A stretch of 64,000 bases of DNA from Physcomitrium patens (Eukaryota > Streptophyta > Bryopsida > Funariales > Funariaceae). The notes beneath the pieces are model-generated. The model had not been told where the DNA came from. It worked only from the letters and a program-made list of their open reading frames with translations, and made no database searches. The position numbers and the translations under genes are program-made. The DNA lies in assembly GCF_000002425.4 (NCBI RefSeq), contig NC_037257.1, forward strand, positions 10,296,282 through 10,360,281. Direction: 5' to 3'. Shown here one piece after another: positions 47,151 through 61,092 of this stretch. Each line of letters starts with the position of its first letter. Positions within the stretch are counted from its first letter, which is position 1.

Positions 47151-50100
47151 TGCAAGAGAATTGATTCCCATTCCGCACTTTCAAATTACAATTAGTGACA
47201 GTGCAGCCTTAATAAACAAAGAAATAGTTTACATGATGCACTATAAAAACATGCCTTGGAACTTGTCACAAGCTGCCAAAAAAGTGAGAAGTCGGCAAGA
47301 ATGGTTACTGCATCGGCATCTCACTTTCCACACTTTTGCGAAGATTGTGGTTGTATTGTCTCATGTCGAAAAGCAGTGTTTAACGCCACTTTGTCATGGA
47401 TAATGAGACCCCATGAACTCAATCTAGCACAAGAAAACGTGATTCGAAGGTGCTTCAGGATTGTGGAGAAGTCTGTGGGTGCGAACTTCGAAGCGCACTA
47501 GGAAGGTTCTTGCGAGCAAGACTCCTTCCATGCAGGGCTGTGAGAGTGTAGGAGAGTTTCGAACCATGTTCCTTCAACTGCAACGTTGAATCGTTAGCTT
47601 TGCGAAGAAAGAAGAAGACGGCGACGAGAAAGTGGTCGCCGGCGCCTCGTCTTGTAAAGCCATTCGAATCCAGATGGTTAGTCTGCTGAGGAATCTGAGA
47701 TTGTGGGTTCGATGAGAATGGCGGACGCCCACAAACCCTGACAACTGCACCAAGAACAATCTCAAGGCAGCCGTTCTAGTCAAAACTCCAACTCCAGTGC
47801 TGCGTCGCTGACGGCGGTGTCAGTCCCCAGCCACAACATAGCCCACAAAGGATTGCAATTGATCCAAAATGGAGTCACTGAGAGGCTGGGTGGAGGTGCG
47901 ATGGGGGTAAAGGGTAACAGAAACTTTTACCGTCCTTGATATAGCCGAACGATCCCGGCGGAGTGCTAAATGGGTCCTGATTGTGGATAGTGACGAAGAA
48001 TCAGGCAGCGTGCCGAACATGTTCGACGTGCTTGCCTATTATGATAACAAGGACAGGCTTCACCTTTCCTAGTTCTTTTCTTAGCATCAATACTTCGCTG
48101 CAGCGCCTGGATGTGGTAAGCCCTCTGGCACGGAGCGCGCCTCGGGCGGAGCCAGAGGAGGAAGATTTTGTGTCGCTATTATTGGATTTCCAGGCTAAAC
48201 ATAGTCTCGGTTTCGCTCCCCCCCCCCCGCTGGGCGATTCAAACAAGGCCATGCAACGGAACCGCCGTGGTCAACCGCCAATTCACAGCCACGACTTCAC
48301 CTCCACAAGTCTATTCTCCTCTCCCCACCCCACCTCTACATCCACATCATCCCACCTTTCCCTTCACCTCACGTCTGGTTTCTCATCTCTTCCTCTTCGA
48401 TATCTTCACGCTGTTTGCCACGCACTGAACACGCACTGCAATCGGCGAGCTCACAAGGCAAAACCGTGGCCCACTCTTGCCCAAAGCAGCCACTCATGGC
48501 TGCTCGTCCAGTCTTGCCCCCACAATCTGATGATGTTCTCTGACGCTGCATTGCGAAGGCCCTGCAGTGGCAAAAAGCGTTGCCATCGAGTCAGCAGTTG
48601 CTCGCCAGGCTAAAAATTGCCTCACTGTCATCAAAACAATGAGGAATCCCTTGGGAAATGCGTGAGCAGTTGTGTGGTAGATTTATATTAGAGCGCTGCT
48701 TGTCCGAATTTTCTCTGGTGCTATTATATTTTTGTCTACCCAAGGCAAAAGGCGACAGTAGATTGTCTAGGCACTGAGAAAACGGATTTGCTAAATTGCG
48801 ACAGTAAATCAGTGTCAATCTTTAAGAGTTTACATAACTGCATTGTAAACTTGTGCAAGTATTGGGCATGCACTGAGCTTCATAGTTTGAATCGACCTGA
48901 TCATCGAAGGTAGTAAAAACTATCTAAATAATAAAGGCACTCAATTACAATAGAAGTTTATGCACGGGAAGTTTGACCATAATAGTTAATTTATGTAACC
49001 GCGATACATGGGATGCATAATAACGACAAAAAACACATTAATTGTGTCCGTTAATAACATGATGTGATTATAACAAGAAGATGTAGAAACATCTTGTTCA
49101 AATGTTGTAAAACTGCATTCATAATGAAGTACTGATGGATGAATCCACTTGTCAACCAGCTATTTTAATTGGGCCAGAAATAGTCTTCGAAACAAGAAAT
49201 TGCAATTGGGTTTATTATCATTGTTTGATTTTGTAGTGGATGATAACTCTGTGGTACTATTTATAAAAATGTGTGCATATATTTATTCCATCACTTTTAT
49301 ATCACACATGTAAATCATTTTACAACAAAAATACTGCAGCCTCATGCACTCTGTGGCATGCACTGAGCCTCTCAACAGAGTGCCATTCAAATATCTTCTT
49401 CATATCATAAATCTACCAATACATATTCCAACATCCCCGATTGTATTTTATTGCACGTATCAACACATTTTTTCCCTGATTCTATCATTTGTTAATATAT
49501 TTTATTTTATGTTCTGTTTCCATTAGGGAATCTTCACATACCGCAGTTGTTTCAGAAGGGAAAATAAATAAAACCAGAGATTCTTCATCCATGTCAATCA
49601 CAACAAATGTGCCATATCATTGCTTCATGTGTCGTATGGCCTACCTCATATCATAGGTGTGATGCATGAAGTAATAAAAATCGGCCACCACTGCAACTGG
49701 GATGAGAAGATTGATCTGATGACACCAGTATCATCCATCAGCAACACAGCAGCAACTTGGATCCGGCGCCGAAGTCTGATCAGGTTGGAATCTTCGGCAT
49801 CGGAGGGTGAGGTAGCTATTGCCCTCTTGTTGCTGCTGCAACTAAATATCGCCAATGCTCCGTGATCATTGGATGCGGCACCCCAGAAGGCGCGGAATTG
49901 TGTGTTACTTGTGAAGGGAAGGAATCGGATAATGACTTTGCACCGGCATCGCCCATTTCTTTTTGAAGCGCATTGCAAGCTGGCCGAGAACTAAAATAAG
50001 GTAGGCTCCAAAGAAGGTCTTTTGATCTATTTATAAGTTCCATTGCCTGCTTGGAATTCCAATGCACGCAGTGGAATTCGACGGGACCACATGCAGATTC

Positions 50101-53100
50101 CCTCTCGTTGCAGTTTCCAATACAGCATCCTGGAAAACTAGCTTTCCTTATTCCCTGTCCCCTAAACTTTTTTGTGATTGAACCCTAAGGCAAATCACAA
50201 GAGTACGGATCAGAACACTGTAATCAACCCAAAACGAACAAAGCAGGCAGCACGACGAGGAAAAGAGGGAAATCCCTTCCTCCATTGGATTTCTACCTAA
50301 ACTTACTGTCATTTGCTCCACTGTAGCGCCGCACACCTGGCGCGAGAACCGAGGCGGACTGTGCTCTGCGCCACCCCATTGGCCCATGCAATTGGATCCT
50401 AGCACCCACAGTTTTTCAATAAAATTTATTTCCTTAGTATTATTGTTACTACCGTTGATGTTTTATATGTTGTTGTTTTGTTGTTGTTGTTTTTATTTCT
50501 CTTGTATGTATATTAACATGTAGACTTTTCTGTGCTGAGCCCCCCCCCCCCGAATATGTGGTCGGTGCCATAGGGTTCTGAACCTGTATGTGTCAGGTCT
50601 AGATCCGACGACACGTTTCCATGTAAGTTCCACCTCGCCGGCACAGGCGGTCAGATCAAGCCCCGGATTATCAGCAATTTCCTTAAGCATCTGCAGGGCC
50701 CTCAATTGGCACCGCGGCTGGCGCTACCTACTTGGGCTCCGCAGCTTGTTAGCGATGGAGAAACCGGGAATTTAGAATACGGCCCCTGCATTCGATTGGC
50801 TAGCACGTCCCGGGCATCAATGAGTCTGGCGGAGGGACTTCTTAGGTGGGATTTCTCGCTGGCCCGTACTAAACCCAGCTTCGCACTTAGGACAAATCGT
50901 GCCTGCTTTTCGGACTTTCATTGCATTGTCACGAGCCACGCAGGCAAGAGGAAAATCTGCGCCCCGAGTTTCGATGAGCAGAGTGTGAACGGAACATCTG
51001 ACAGATCTCCAGATTGTGTCATGCATTTATTGAATTTGTCCTCAGAGGTCTAAACACGGTGGTGGTCTCCTCTGGAGGGATGGAAATTGGAAGATGCGGG
51101 TGGCGCTAGGCGCTACCTGGCCTGGAATGCTCTGGCCAAGCCCTTCTTCCACTCGTTTTGAACTTTTGGGAGAATGGGGGACGTTTGGCAGCGTTGATCA
51201 GGAGATCCGTCACTGTGGTCTCGGAGATGGAGCAGGCGTCTGACTCGATGCCCTTCGTCGTCCACGAAGCCTGCATTCCGCAGCATTACCATTCTAGCAC
51301 GCTCATTGGAGCGATGCTTACTTTCAGGATCATGAACAGAAAACCAGTATTCATGGTGGAAAGTTGTCTCGCAGACTGCAAGGCCTCGGATCTTGCGGCC
51401 ATCCTTGCCGTGAGCTTAGATCATCAACATAATGGCTAAACATACAACACACATGCCTCGGTGCTGGTTTCTAGTGGTGGAAAAACAGTGTATAAAAGGA
51501 CTGCAAGTTTTTATGCGCTGAACTCTCGAGCCACAAAGCGCGTGTTGGAAGACCTTGTGTTTTAATTGGTTGCTGATTGATTGCCTCCATTTTTTAAGTG
51601 AGTATTTATAAAGCTCCACTTGGACTTAAGAGCTAGGTGGATATCCAGGTGGAATGAGATGCAAAGATTTTCTTAAAAATAACATGGATGTTGAAGACAA
51701 TAATCAGCCTTCATGATCAAGGCTGTGGACGTTAACTCATTACTCCATAAGGATGCTGTTGTGTTAACAACTTTCTGCCTTGATGTGGGATAATAGTGTA
51801 TGTACAAAGCTTTTTGTTATTATTATTATTATTATTATTTTCTTTGTTACATAGCCGGGGGGGGGGAGGGGGGGGGGAGGTCAGAGTGCAAAGATTCATT
51901 GGCAATGAAATGTAAACACCATTTGTACCAACCCTCCCAAATGTTGACTACAACCATTAACATCACATTGTTTATACAAGTTTTGATTTTGCCCTGAGTG
52001 CTGCCAATAGGCACTGGGTTGCCATTGGGTGGGACAAAACCAAAATTGGTACTAGAATTTCTTCTCATCCACGTGCAAGGATGAAATAAAGTTTAAAAGG
52101 TACCAACTGGATACCTTTCTAATCAAACCAATAAATGAGTAGAACATTGTAAAAAAAAAATGGATGAAATACCACAATTTAGAATAAGAATGCTAACTAC
52201 AACAACAATTTTTCTTTAGTAGTGAGTATTGTATGTAAAAAAAAATATATATATATATATATAAATATATATGTTTACCATTCACCACCACCACCACAGA
52301 GTGTAAGGTGAGACCCTAGTCAAAGCTCAATAACACACTAATCAATTCCTTAAGCATAAGATTAGCGGGCTCCTCAACACCATGCAGACAGACTTGGTCC
52401 TGCTGGTGTAGATTTCCCATGTAACCCCCCCCCCCCCCCCCTCAAAATGGTGTCCTTCCAGGGGACACCACACCAATTGAGCTCCTCCAATGCCATGTCA
52501 AATAGTGGCAGGATCCACACCCTTCCCAATGCCAGTTTATGAAACTGGCACCCACCCCCTGCTCTGCTCTCTCTCTTTCTTCAAACAACTTCAAGCATAT
52601 TTAAAAATAATAAACATATATGTATAATAATATTGCTGTGAATATTATGAAACAGAGGCAATGGAAATTTCCCACCCACAGGTGCATGGTTGTTGTAGTT
52701 TGAACCACAATGAAAGGGCAGTCTGCCCAATAGGAGCCCACCAACATGCCTCCTCTGCACCTTGGGGGAGGCACCTACCTACCTTGCACACACACAGAAC
52801 AAGGCTGGCTGGCTTCAGGCTGGGACTGGGGGGTAAAAAAGTCTACTTGGATGTGTACTGACTGACTGGGAGTGCTAGATCCTGCCCTGCCCTGCCCAAA
52901 AGAGAACATGGTGTATGCTATGGTGGTGAATTTGAGGATCCATGTTCTGTTTGGCAAAGTTGGAGACATGGCCACCCTGCATACTCTTGTACCCTTCTCT
53001 AATGCAAAGCCTCCCACTGCACAATCCCCCCCCCCCCTCATTTGATTCTGAAGCAAAGCTAAAGGATGGCCTTGTGTAGCATGCAATCCATGGACATGCC

Positions 53101-53554
53101 AGTGGAGTTTTGCTTGTAAGGGAGTAGAATTGTCTTTTAATCAAAATGGTGGAAAATAATGCCATTTCTGAAGTATTGAATTAAATATTGCATTGCTTTG
53201 TCAATTTTTGTGATGCATACGTTTAGAGCATTGCCACATGTTGGTGACAATGGTAACAACCAATGTGGATGTTATGGTGGCACAACATATTGGCTAAGGC
53301 GACCTTAACATGGTTCCCATCCACCAAGAGAGGTCGCCAGCACTAGCTAGGCTCACCATCCACTCGCTTACCTAATATTAGCTACTTGAAGCATCCCTTA
53401 TAAAAAAAATGGCTTCTATTAACTACCATGTCTTGTGGCCAAAAGAAGCCAAATTCAACACCACATGTAATTTGTCAAGGTTCCATAGTGAGGTCAACTT
53501 TGGTAGGAGAGAGTTATTTCTATAACAAAGTATTGGAAAAACAATCCATTTCCT
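47151..53554. other. GC-balanced segment without a recognised gene
   Basis: Composition resembles the gene island, and it lacks family A, B or W homology. Frames up to 210 codons occur (47,981-48,613, plus), but that one starts with TTG and is Ser/Pro/His-rich without domains. Long C or G runs recur: 48,218-48,228, 50,540-50,551, 51,857-51,882, 52,425-52,441 and 53,026-53,037. It could hold genes with short exons, non-coding transcripts or a decayed gene. I cannot support any of these. Confidence 0.5.
52425..52441. repeat. C17 homopolymer
   Basis: Longest of several C or G runs in this segment. Confidence 0.9.
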
Positions 53555-53633
53555 TCTCAAGGATATGAATTTCAAAGAATCAAAAAATCAATATATTCTT
53601 GTGACATTAAAAAGATTAAAAAATCATTCAAAG
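53555..53633 (-). other. Family A leader fragment below the copy D LTR
   Basis: 'atatgaatttcaaagaatc' and 'aatcaatatattcttgtgac' match 58,769-58,820, which is leader of copy D. It shows that another family A copy once lay in tandem below copy D. Confidence 0.6.
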
Positions 53634-56028
53634 ATGATATAATATTAAATTAGAATGGATATTGCCAAAGACAAATAGACTAAAAAATTTCAAAATAAGA
53701 CTAAAAACTAGAAAGACATTGAAAAGAGTGAAGAAGAATTCATTCTTGCCTTTATATATATTATATAAAAAAAAGATAATATAATATTATCTTTTTTTTT
53801 AGAAATGAATTCAACAAAGAACAATGATCATATATTGATAAAGTCTAAGATGCAATGAATTGTATTTGCTCCATACTTTGATCTTTGTTTCTTTCAAAGA
53901 TAGTTAATAGGTCCTTTTAGCCATCAATATTGTTCCATTCCAAAGCAAAAAGATTACCCTGTTGTTAGATCATTGTTGAGACCTTCCTAACTTCCTTCAA
54001 ATAAAACATTTATTACAACATTATGAGTTATTCCTACCTCCAATAAAATCAACAATTATCAAGAGTCTCTACTAAAATTGTGATATCAAATACGTTGTAT
54101 CTTCTCATCTATTCAAGGAATAATATATTATTCTTGAGGAACTTTATTTCTATTACATCATCTTAAAGACTATAACAATTACAATGTTTCATCTAATAAG
54201 TCAATAAATGATAACTCTTGAGTCAAATTTGCTACTTGTTGATTTTCCATCTCCTTAGTACTATAAGTATATAAAAACTACAAATAAAAATAGAATATAG
54301 AATGCTATCTTCTTTGAATCTTGTTTCTTTTATGACAAAGATTTGATATTTTTTATTTTAATTTAAATAGATGTCATTGATAAAAAGTATTAACTTTCTT
54401 TATTATATTTATAAGTTTTTTAGCAAGCTTTCACGTGTATTTATTAATATCATATTTATACTAATAAATAAGATATTTCAACCTATTTTGATGTTGTATT
54501 GAGTCTAAAATTTCTTCCACCTCAAATCCTTGATTATTATCTATTTTTAGAGATATTTATTATCTTATATGGTTCAAAAAGAAATATGTAAAATATAAGA
54601 TAGATCTTCATAGAGACCAATAGATGTAATTGATAAGCAGCTAGATTGATTTATTCATAAATAAAAAATGATTTATGTCTATAATAATTTAATTTATCAC
54701 AAAAATAGATAGTCTTCATATTGTGATAAAATAATCATACTTTATTACCAACATGGAATTGAGGCTATCTTTACTATATGCATATGTATTGGTCTTTTGT
54801 CATTCTTGAACTTCTTTTAATTGAGCCTTCATTATTATATATGGTTCAAATAAACAATTTGTCAAAACTTCCATTATAATATTATCAACTTTTGAGAAGT
54901 AAAAAGAACCAAGTCATAGATAATAACTATAATCAACCAAAAAATTTATTTATTGAATAAAAAATATAGCATATTATTATAAAAAAACTTTACCAATGAC
55001 AAAAGAAATGTCCAATCATTTTGTTGGTAGTTGATGATATATCTCAAATACTACTCCAAAACTTAGTTTATGTGCTTTCTTTGTCTATCAATTTAATGTT
55101 GAAAAGTTAAATATAGTTTATGTCTACCTTTTGAATCTTGAAAAGAGTTCTCTAAAATCTTGATATAAATTGAGTTCATCTATTCAATATAATATTCATT
55201 GATAATCCATAGTAGCAATAGATATTGTCAAGAAAAAACTTAACTATATCTTTACATGTAATAGATTTTATGTATAATAAAAAATATATCATTTTAGTGA
55301 ATTGATCTATTATTATAAATATAGTCATAAGAACATGAAATTAGAAGATCTATAATAAAGTCCATAGGAATAAAAGACTATGATTATTTTCGAATAGATA
55401 GTAGTTAAAGAAGTCTATAAAGTTGATGACAAGAAGTTTTTGATCTTGAACAAATGTCACATGATTGTACAAAGTCTTTAATTATCTTTTACATTTAAGA
55501 CTACTAAAAAACTTTAGATATTAGCTTCAAAGTTTTATTATATCTAAAATGTCTAGTTGTTGGAAAGTTGTGACTAGTTTGAAAACACATAATTATGCTT
55601 CATCTTCTAGAATGTACAATTGTCCTTCAAAATAAAATAGATTGTTTTTAAATTCAAACTTAGAAGTATCATGAAACTTAAAATTATTCTTAATATTATG
55701 AATAAGAGGATCATAGGACATACTCAAATGAACTTGCTTCAAAAAGATTGAATCAATAGATTATATATATAGTCTTGGTTACCGAAAAAAAATTAGAATG
55801 AAAATCTACTAAGTAGAGCTTGTTTTTTTCTTCTATTTGTGACAATATTGTATCTATAGTAGAAATTTATGCATCTATTCTCATAAAAAATGCCTTAAAA
55901 AAATCAATACAATATAAAATTGATACAAAATCAAATGTTTTTTTAAAGCCTTCAAAAGATGCTTCAACTTCTTTGCACCATTCAAATTTATCTTTATAAC
56001 TCAAATATATAAAAAAAAAAATAATTTA

Positions 56029-56070
<42 letters not shown>

Positions 56071-58890
56071 GAAGATTTAATAATAAGTAGAAAATTTCAA
56101 AAAATATTGCACATTTTTTACTATTTTTGAGAACTTCTAATTTTTCATAGTATGGATCTTTTAAAATAATATACGCTAAGAAATCAACTTAAGTAGTGTA
56201 AAATATATATTTTTCTATTTTAACATATGATCTTATAACTCTTAGATTTTGTTACATACAAAAAATATAAAGTTCATACTCTTCTTTGTTCATAGAATAG
56301 ATTAAAATATTATATAAATAATAGATAATATAATGATTAAGAAATTTATAAAAGACATTATTCAATAGGTGTTGAAAAGTAACTGGTATATTTGTTAGAC
56401 TAATAGATATGATATTATATTTAAAATGCCTATATTTGGTTCAAAATATAATTTTTCAATCATCTCCTTCTTTAATATATATTAGGTTGTATGCTTCTTA
56501 TAGATCTATTTTTTCTATAGATCTATGCTTGATTTAATTGATCTAAAAGTTATAAAATCAAAAGTAAAAAATACTTATTTTTGATGGTGATTTAATTAAG
56601 TCTTCAATAATCTATATACAACTATAAAGATCAATTTTTTTTCTTCATAAATAAGATAGGAATTCTTATTGGAGATTTAAAATGGCAAATGAAGTTCTTA
56701 GCAAAGTTCTCATCAATGTATTCTTTGAATAGAGTCAATTCATTTTGTGATAAGCTATAGATTGGTTCAAATGGTAATTGAGCTCCTTCTTGAAGATTAA
56801 TGAAATAATTATAGAGACAATGCTCTAAAAAAAAAAAATTACATTCTTCTTCTCAAAAACATCTTAATAGTCTTAATATTACTTTAGAATGCCACTTGAA
56901 GTCTTTTTTTCATCAAAAATAGATGTAGCATATATAGCAAAAGTTGACTTTTTTTTTGTAACCTATATAAAAGCTCTTGCAACTACTAATAAGGATTTGA
57001 TTGTATTGGACTTATGAATTTTTACTTCACTAGTAGAATCTTAGACAAAACTAAAGAAAAAATTAAGGTTTTTAAGAAATCTACTCTATTTAAAGATTAC
57101 ATATTTTTAGCAATAATAATCTTAAAATAACTAAGTTAATAAGAAATTTAATTATATTATATATTATTTAGCTATTATGATCTTTAGTTGCTATATCAAA
57201 AAAATTTATTTCATAGGTAACATTTTTAAAGAACAATAAATGATAATTTGTTATTTTTACATGCATAAATTTATTTTTCTTAATTAAAGATATTTTTTAT
57301 TTTTTAACAAATATTTTGTCTATAAAACAAGCTAAGGTTCCTGAATCTAATAAGACAAAAGCTTTGTGATTTTTTGGTCCTAAACAAACTTCTATTATAA
57401 AATAAAGTGAGAAATCTGAAGAAAGCATATAATCTTTATTAGGTGTTATGGAAGATTTCAATTGTATGGTCTCTATTATAGCTAAAAAATCTTATTTTGA
57501 AATACATCATTTTTTTTAACTACTTTGTTCTTCATTCTATGATTATAATACTTCTTTGAATCATATTGAATAGTATGCTTAGGTTCTTTATAATATAAGC
57601 TTAATCTTTTTTGACAATGTCAAGTCTTTTCTTCCTTAGTAAGAGGTTTGAAATGTACTATGTCAATTTGCATAGGTTTTGGCTTTGATGAATAAGCTTT
57701 AAAAAACTTAAAGACTTTTGTCATGACTTGAATTATACCTCTTCAACTAAACCTTTGTTCTTAGCATCTTTCAAAGAATTGATTGTTACATATAATAGCT
57801 TTAGCAATAAATTGTTAAAATGAATTTACTCTTAATATTATCAATAGTAAATCTTTGATATTGTCTTTTAATCTATATTAAAATTGATAAATAAAGGCTT
57901 TTTTTATTCCGATCTATGTTTTAAGTAAGATTTTGGAATTTTATAATATATATGATGATTAAAAGTGATTATTGTTGTAAAAAATAAGAATTTGGTCTTT
58001 ACTACCTTTTTTTGATCCCTTTTTTTAGATGTGGTTGTAAAGTCTTTTAAGCATGAATTTAAATCATAAAAGAGTTATAAACCATTTTTATTATCAAAGG
58101 TGCAAACTAAGAGAGAATACTCTTGGATAAAAGTGCACCTATGAATCTAACTTAAATAAATATACTAAGATATTTGAAAAGATACAACTTTAAATAGAAC
58201 TTCACTTGTTGTAGAAATTCTCAAAATTTTGATCTTATTTCGTCTAACTTCTCTGACATATTTATCCTTGTTGCCCTCATAATATAAAAGCAAGGCTTCT
58301 CACATTTAATTATAAACTTGATCTACTTACTTCTCTTAATTGCATAATTTTCTGGCATAGAATTTGAATATTATTGTTGATTTCTTCTATAGGCATAAAA
58401 ATATTACCTCTATAGTTTACATTAGAAATATGTAAGATTTTGATCCTTAGAGTGTTGATAAGTTTAAGAAGTTTTGTAATAGTAACAAATCTATTCTTAT
58501 TTTTTTAGAGAATAGCATCTATAATTTTTTCTTTTATAAATAATTCAAATAAACTCATAAGTCAAATTAAAAGAGAATAAACTACAATCTTTATTAATAA
58601 TTAAAAAATTCCACAAAGAAGATAATTCATTTTTTTAAAAAAATTATGTTATTTTAAAAGCGGATACTTAAAAACTTTCAAATACAAGAATAAAAGTGGA
58701 AAAATCTACTTACTTCTAAAATCAAAATAAGAACAATAAGTTACTACTCTTATCAAACTATCATAGATATGAATCTCAAAGAACCAAATAATCAATACTC
58801 TTGTGTTATTGTCAAGGATACAAACTAGAAGAAGATACATAAACTTGTAGAATCTGTGTCAAAAAAAAAGTGACAAAATAGAAGAAAGTA
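53634..58890 (-). mobile_element. Family A copy D, full-length but decayed
   Basis: A minus-strand chromovirus with every part present in broken frames. The leader is 58,590-58,890. Gag runs to about 57,500 and its zinc-knuckle site has lost its cysteines. Protease near 57,250-57,400 keeps L-L-D-S-G. RT spans about 56,810-55,990 (starting Q-L-P-F-E-P-I-Y-S-L-S-Q-N-E-L), integrase about 55,500-54,850, and the chromodomain about 54,390-54,610. The 3' UTR matches copies 1 and E. The 3' LTR (53,634-53,790) lost about 330 bp internally. A 36-bp T run lies at 56,031-56,066. The 5' LTR is the one at 58,891. Confidence 0.8.
56031..56066. repeat. T36 homopolymer in copy D RT
   Basis: Thirty-six T inside the RT region, so it arose after insertion. 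Confidence 0.9.
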
Positions 58891-59354
58891 TGTATATTCA
58901 AGGAAGAACTAAAATGATTATTACCAAAGACTAGAAAACATAAGATTCTTGAAACTAGACTAAAAGCAAAAAAAAGAATTGACAAGAGTAAGGAAGGCCT
59001 TGTTCTTGCCTCTATATATACTACTTAATTAAGAACTATGTGGTGATATATTATAGGACCTCTTATACGTGTCCAATTTATAAAAAACATGTCTAATTTG
59101 CAAGACAAGTTTCTTAGATGTGTGTCATATGTCCAACTTGTACAACAAGTGGTCAACATGTGGATACGTGGCCTTCTTATTGGCCAAGTTTTTAACCTAT
59201 CAATCACTCATAGACATATATAAAGACAAAGCAGTGTCTATGAAGCTTCTAGGAAGCTTTCTACAAGATATTATTATATTTATCTACTTTGACTTATTTC
59301 TACCTATTTTTACTATCTAAATAATTATCAAGGTAAATATATATGTCTGTGATA
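58891..59354 (-). repeat. Family A LTR shared by copies D and E
   Basis: 464 bp, starting TGTATATT on plus and ending GTGATA. The lower side is leader of copy D; the upper side is a G-rich minus-strand polypurine tract (59,355-59,368) and 3' UTR of copy E. One LTR therefore serves as 5' LTR of D and 3' LTR of E. Confidence 0.82.
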
Positions 59355-60617
59355 TTATCCCCCCTTCTAAGGACGAGTTCTACAAAGAGCAGTGATAACA
59401 TGTTGATGAAGTCCAAGATGCACTGAATTGTATTTGCCACATACTCTGATCTTTGTTCCCTTTGAACGTAGTTGATAGGTCCTTTCAACCATCAATAATG
59501 TCCCATATCAAGGCAAAAAGACCACCACAATATTTGATCATTATTGAGGCCTTCATAACTTCCTTCAAACAAAATATTAGTAATACCATCAAAAGTGGTT
59601 CCTATTTCCAAAAGTATCATTAAATACAGGGGGTTCCTTTCAAAGACATGGTACTAAATGGGTTGTATCTTGCCATCTATTTAAAGAAGAACATGTCATT
59701 TTTAAAGATCTTCATCTCAATTTTTTTGTCTCGAAGGTTGTGATAGTCACAATGTCTTGTCTGGTAGCTCAGTAAATGATAGCTCTTGAATTGAATGTGT
59801 TGATTGTTGGTTCTCCATATCCTAAGTACTAAAAAATTCATAGAAACAATAATACAAGATAGAATAAAATCTCCATTGGACTTGCTTTACTTTATAGCAG
59901 AGAATTTCTTGACTCTTCATGTTGATTTTGATGAACATTGTTGATGAAAAGCTTGAACTTTGATTGATGTATTTGCTAGATTCCTAGATGGCTCCTATAT
60001 ACATTCATTAATGTCATATCCACGCCAATGTATCAAATATTCTAACCTATTTTGGCGCTGCCTTGAATCTAAGACTCCTTCTACTTCAAATTCTTCATTA
60101 TTGTCCACTTCTATAGAAGGTGGTGGCATTTGTCTCCTTCCTTGTATATCCATTGTCTTATATAGCTCCAATAAAGATACATGGAATACAAGATGGATTA
60201 TCATAGACTCCAATAGGTAAAATTGATAAGCAATTAGATTGATTTGTTCAAAAATGGAAAATGGTCAAAGCTTGTGATAATCTAGCTTGTCACAAAGACA
60301 AATAGTTTTAATATTATGATGAAGTAACCATAACTTATCTCCCACATAGAATTGAGATTGTTTCTTGCAATAGATATCTGCATTGATTTTTGTTGTTCTT
60401 GAGCTTCTTTTAATTGTACCTTCATTCGTGCATGTAGTTTTGACAATCAATTTGTCACATCTTTTGCCACATGATTGACAACTTTTGAAAAGTCAAAAGT
60501 GTCAAATTGTAGATGATAACCATAATTGATAAAAAAATATATTTATTAAATAAAAGAATATATCAAATTATTATAAGCAAACTATGTCAATAGCAAAAGA
60601 GTTTTCCAATCATTCGT
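59355..60617 (-). pseudogene. Family A copy E: 3' UTR, chromodomain, integrase end
   Basis: The frame 59,995-60,213 shows an integrase tail (I-H-L-V-F-H-V-S) and a chromodomain: E-E-F-E-V-E-G-V-L-D-S-R, then L-E-Y-L-I-H-W-R-G-Y-D. The last part continues through a stop. Above 60,213 integrase sequence aligns with copies 1, C and D until 60,617, where a plus-strand LTR begins. It is the least decayed chromodomain in the window. Confidence 0.8.
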
Positions 60618-61092
60618 TGTCACGAATATATGCATGTAAGCCAATAATTACATGTATAAATAGATAAAAGTAATTAAAAGTAGGTAAAAATAAGTTAATT
60701 CTATAATATTTGGTATAAAAGCTTCCTAGAAGCTTTATAGATGCTGCTTTGACTTTATAGGTGTCTTTAATTGACTTTTTGGGATTAGAAACGTAGTCAA
60801 AAAGTTGGCCATATACCACACATGTTGTTAGCTTGAAGACCAAGCTAACTATGTGGCCCACACATAGAAAAATTTATCTTGTAAGTCAAAGCATGTGTCC
60901 TACAAAGTCAATACATATTGGAGGTCCTATAGAATGTTGCCACATAGCCCCTAGTTAGATAACATATATAGAGACAAGAGTGAAGCCTTCTTCACTCTTG
61001 TCAACTCCTTTCTTGCTTCCAGTCTAGTTTCAAGGGTCTCTAGTTTTCTTGGCTTTTGGCAATAGCTATTCCAGTTTCTTTCTTAATATACA
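60618..61092 (+). repeat. Family A 5' LTR of copy F (475 bp)
   Basis: Starts TGTCACG and ends ATATACA. Inverted, it aligns with all other family A LTRs and is the best-preserved copy. A recognisable primer site does not follow; the first bases after it are AT-rich. Confidence 0.82.

Noticed and set aside
47981..48613. 210-codon plus-strand frame
   Set aside because: Starts with TTG, is Ser/Pro/His-rich and low complexity, and overlaps other equally long frames in a GC-rich stretch. No domain or splice context supports it.
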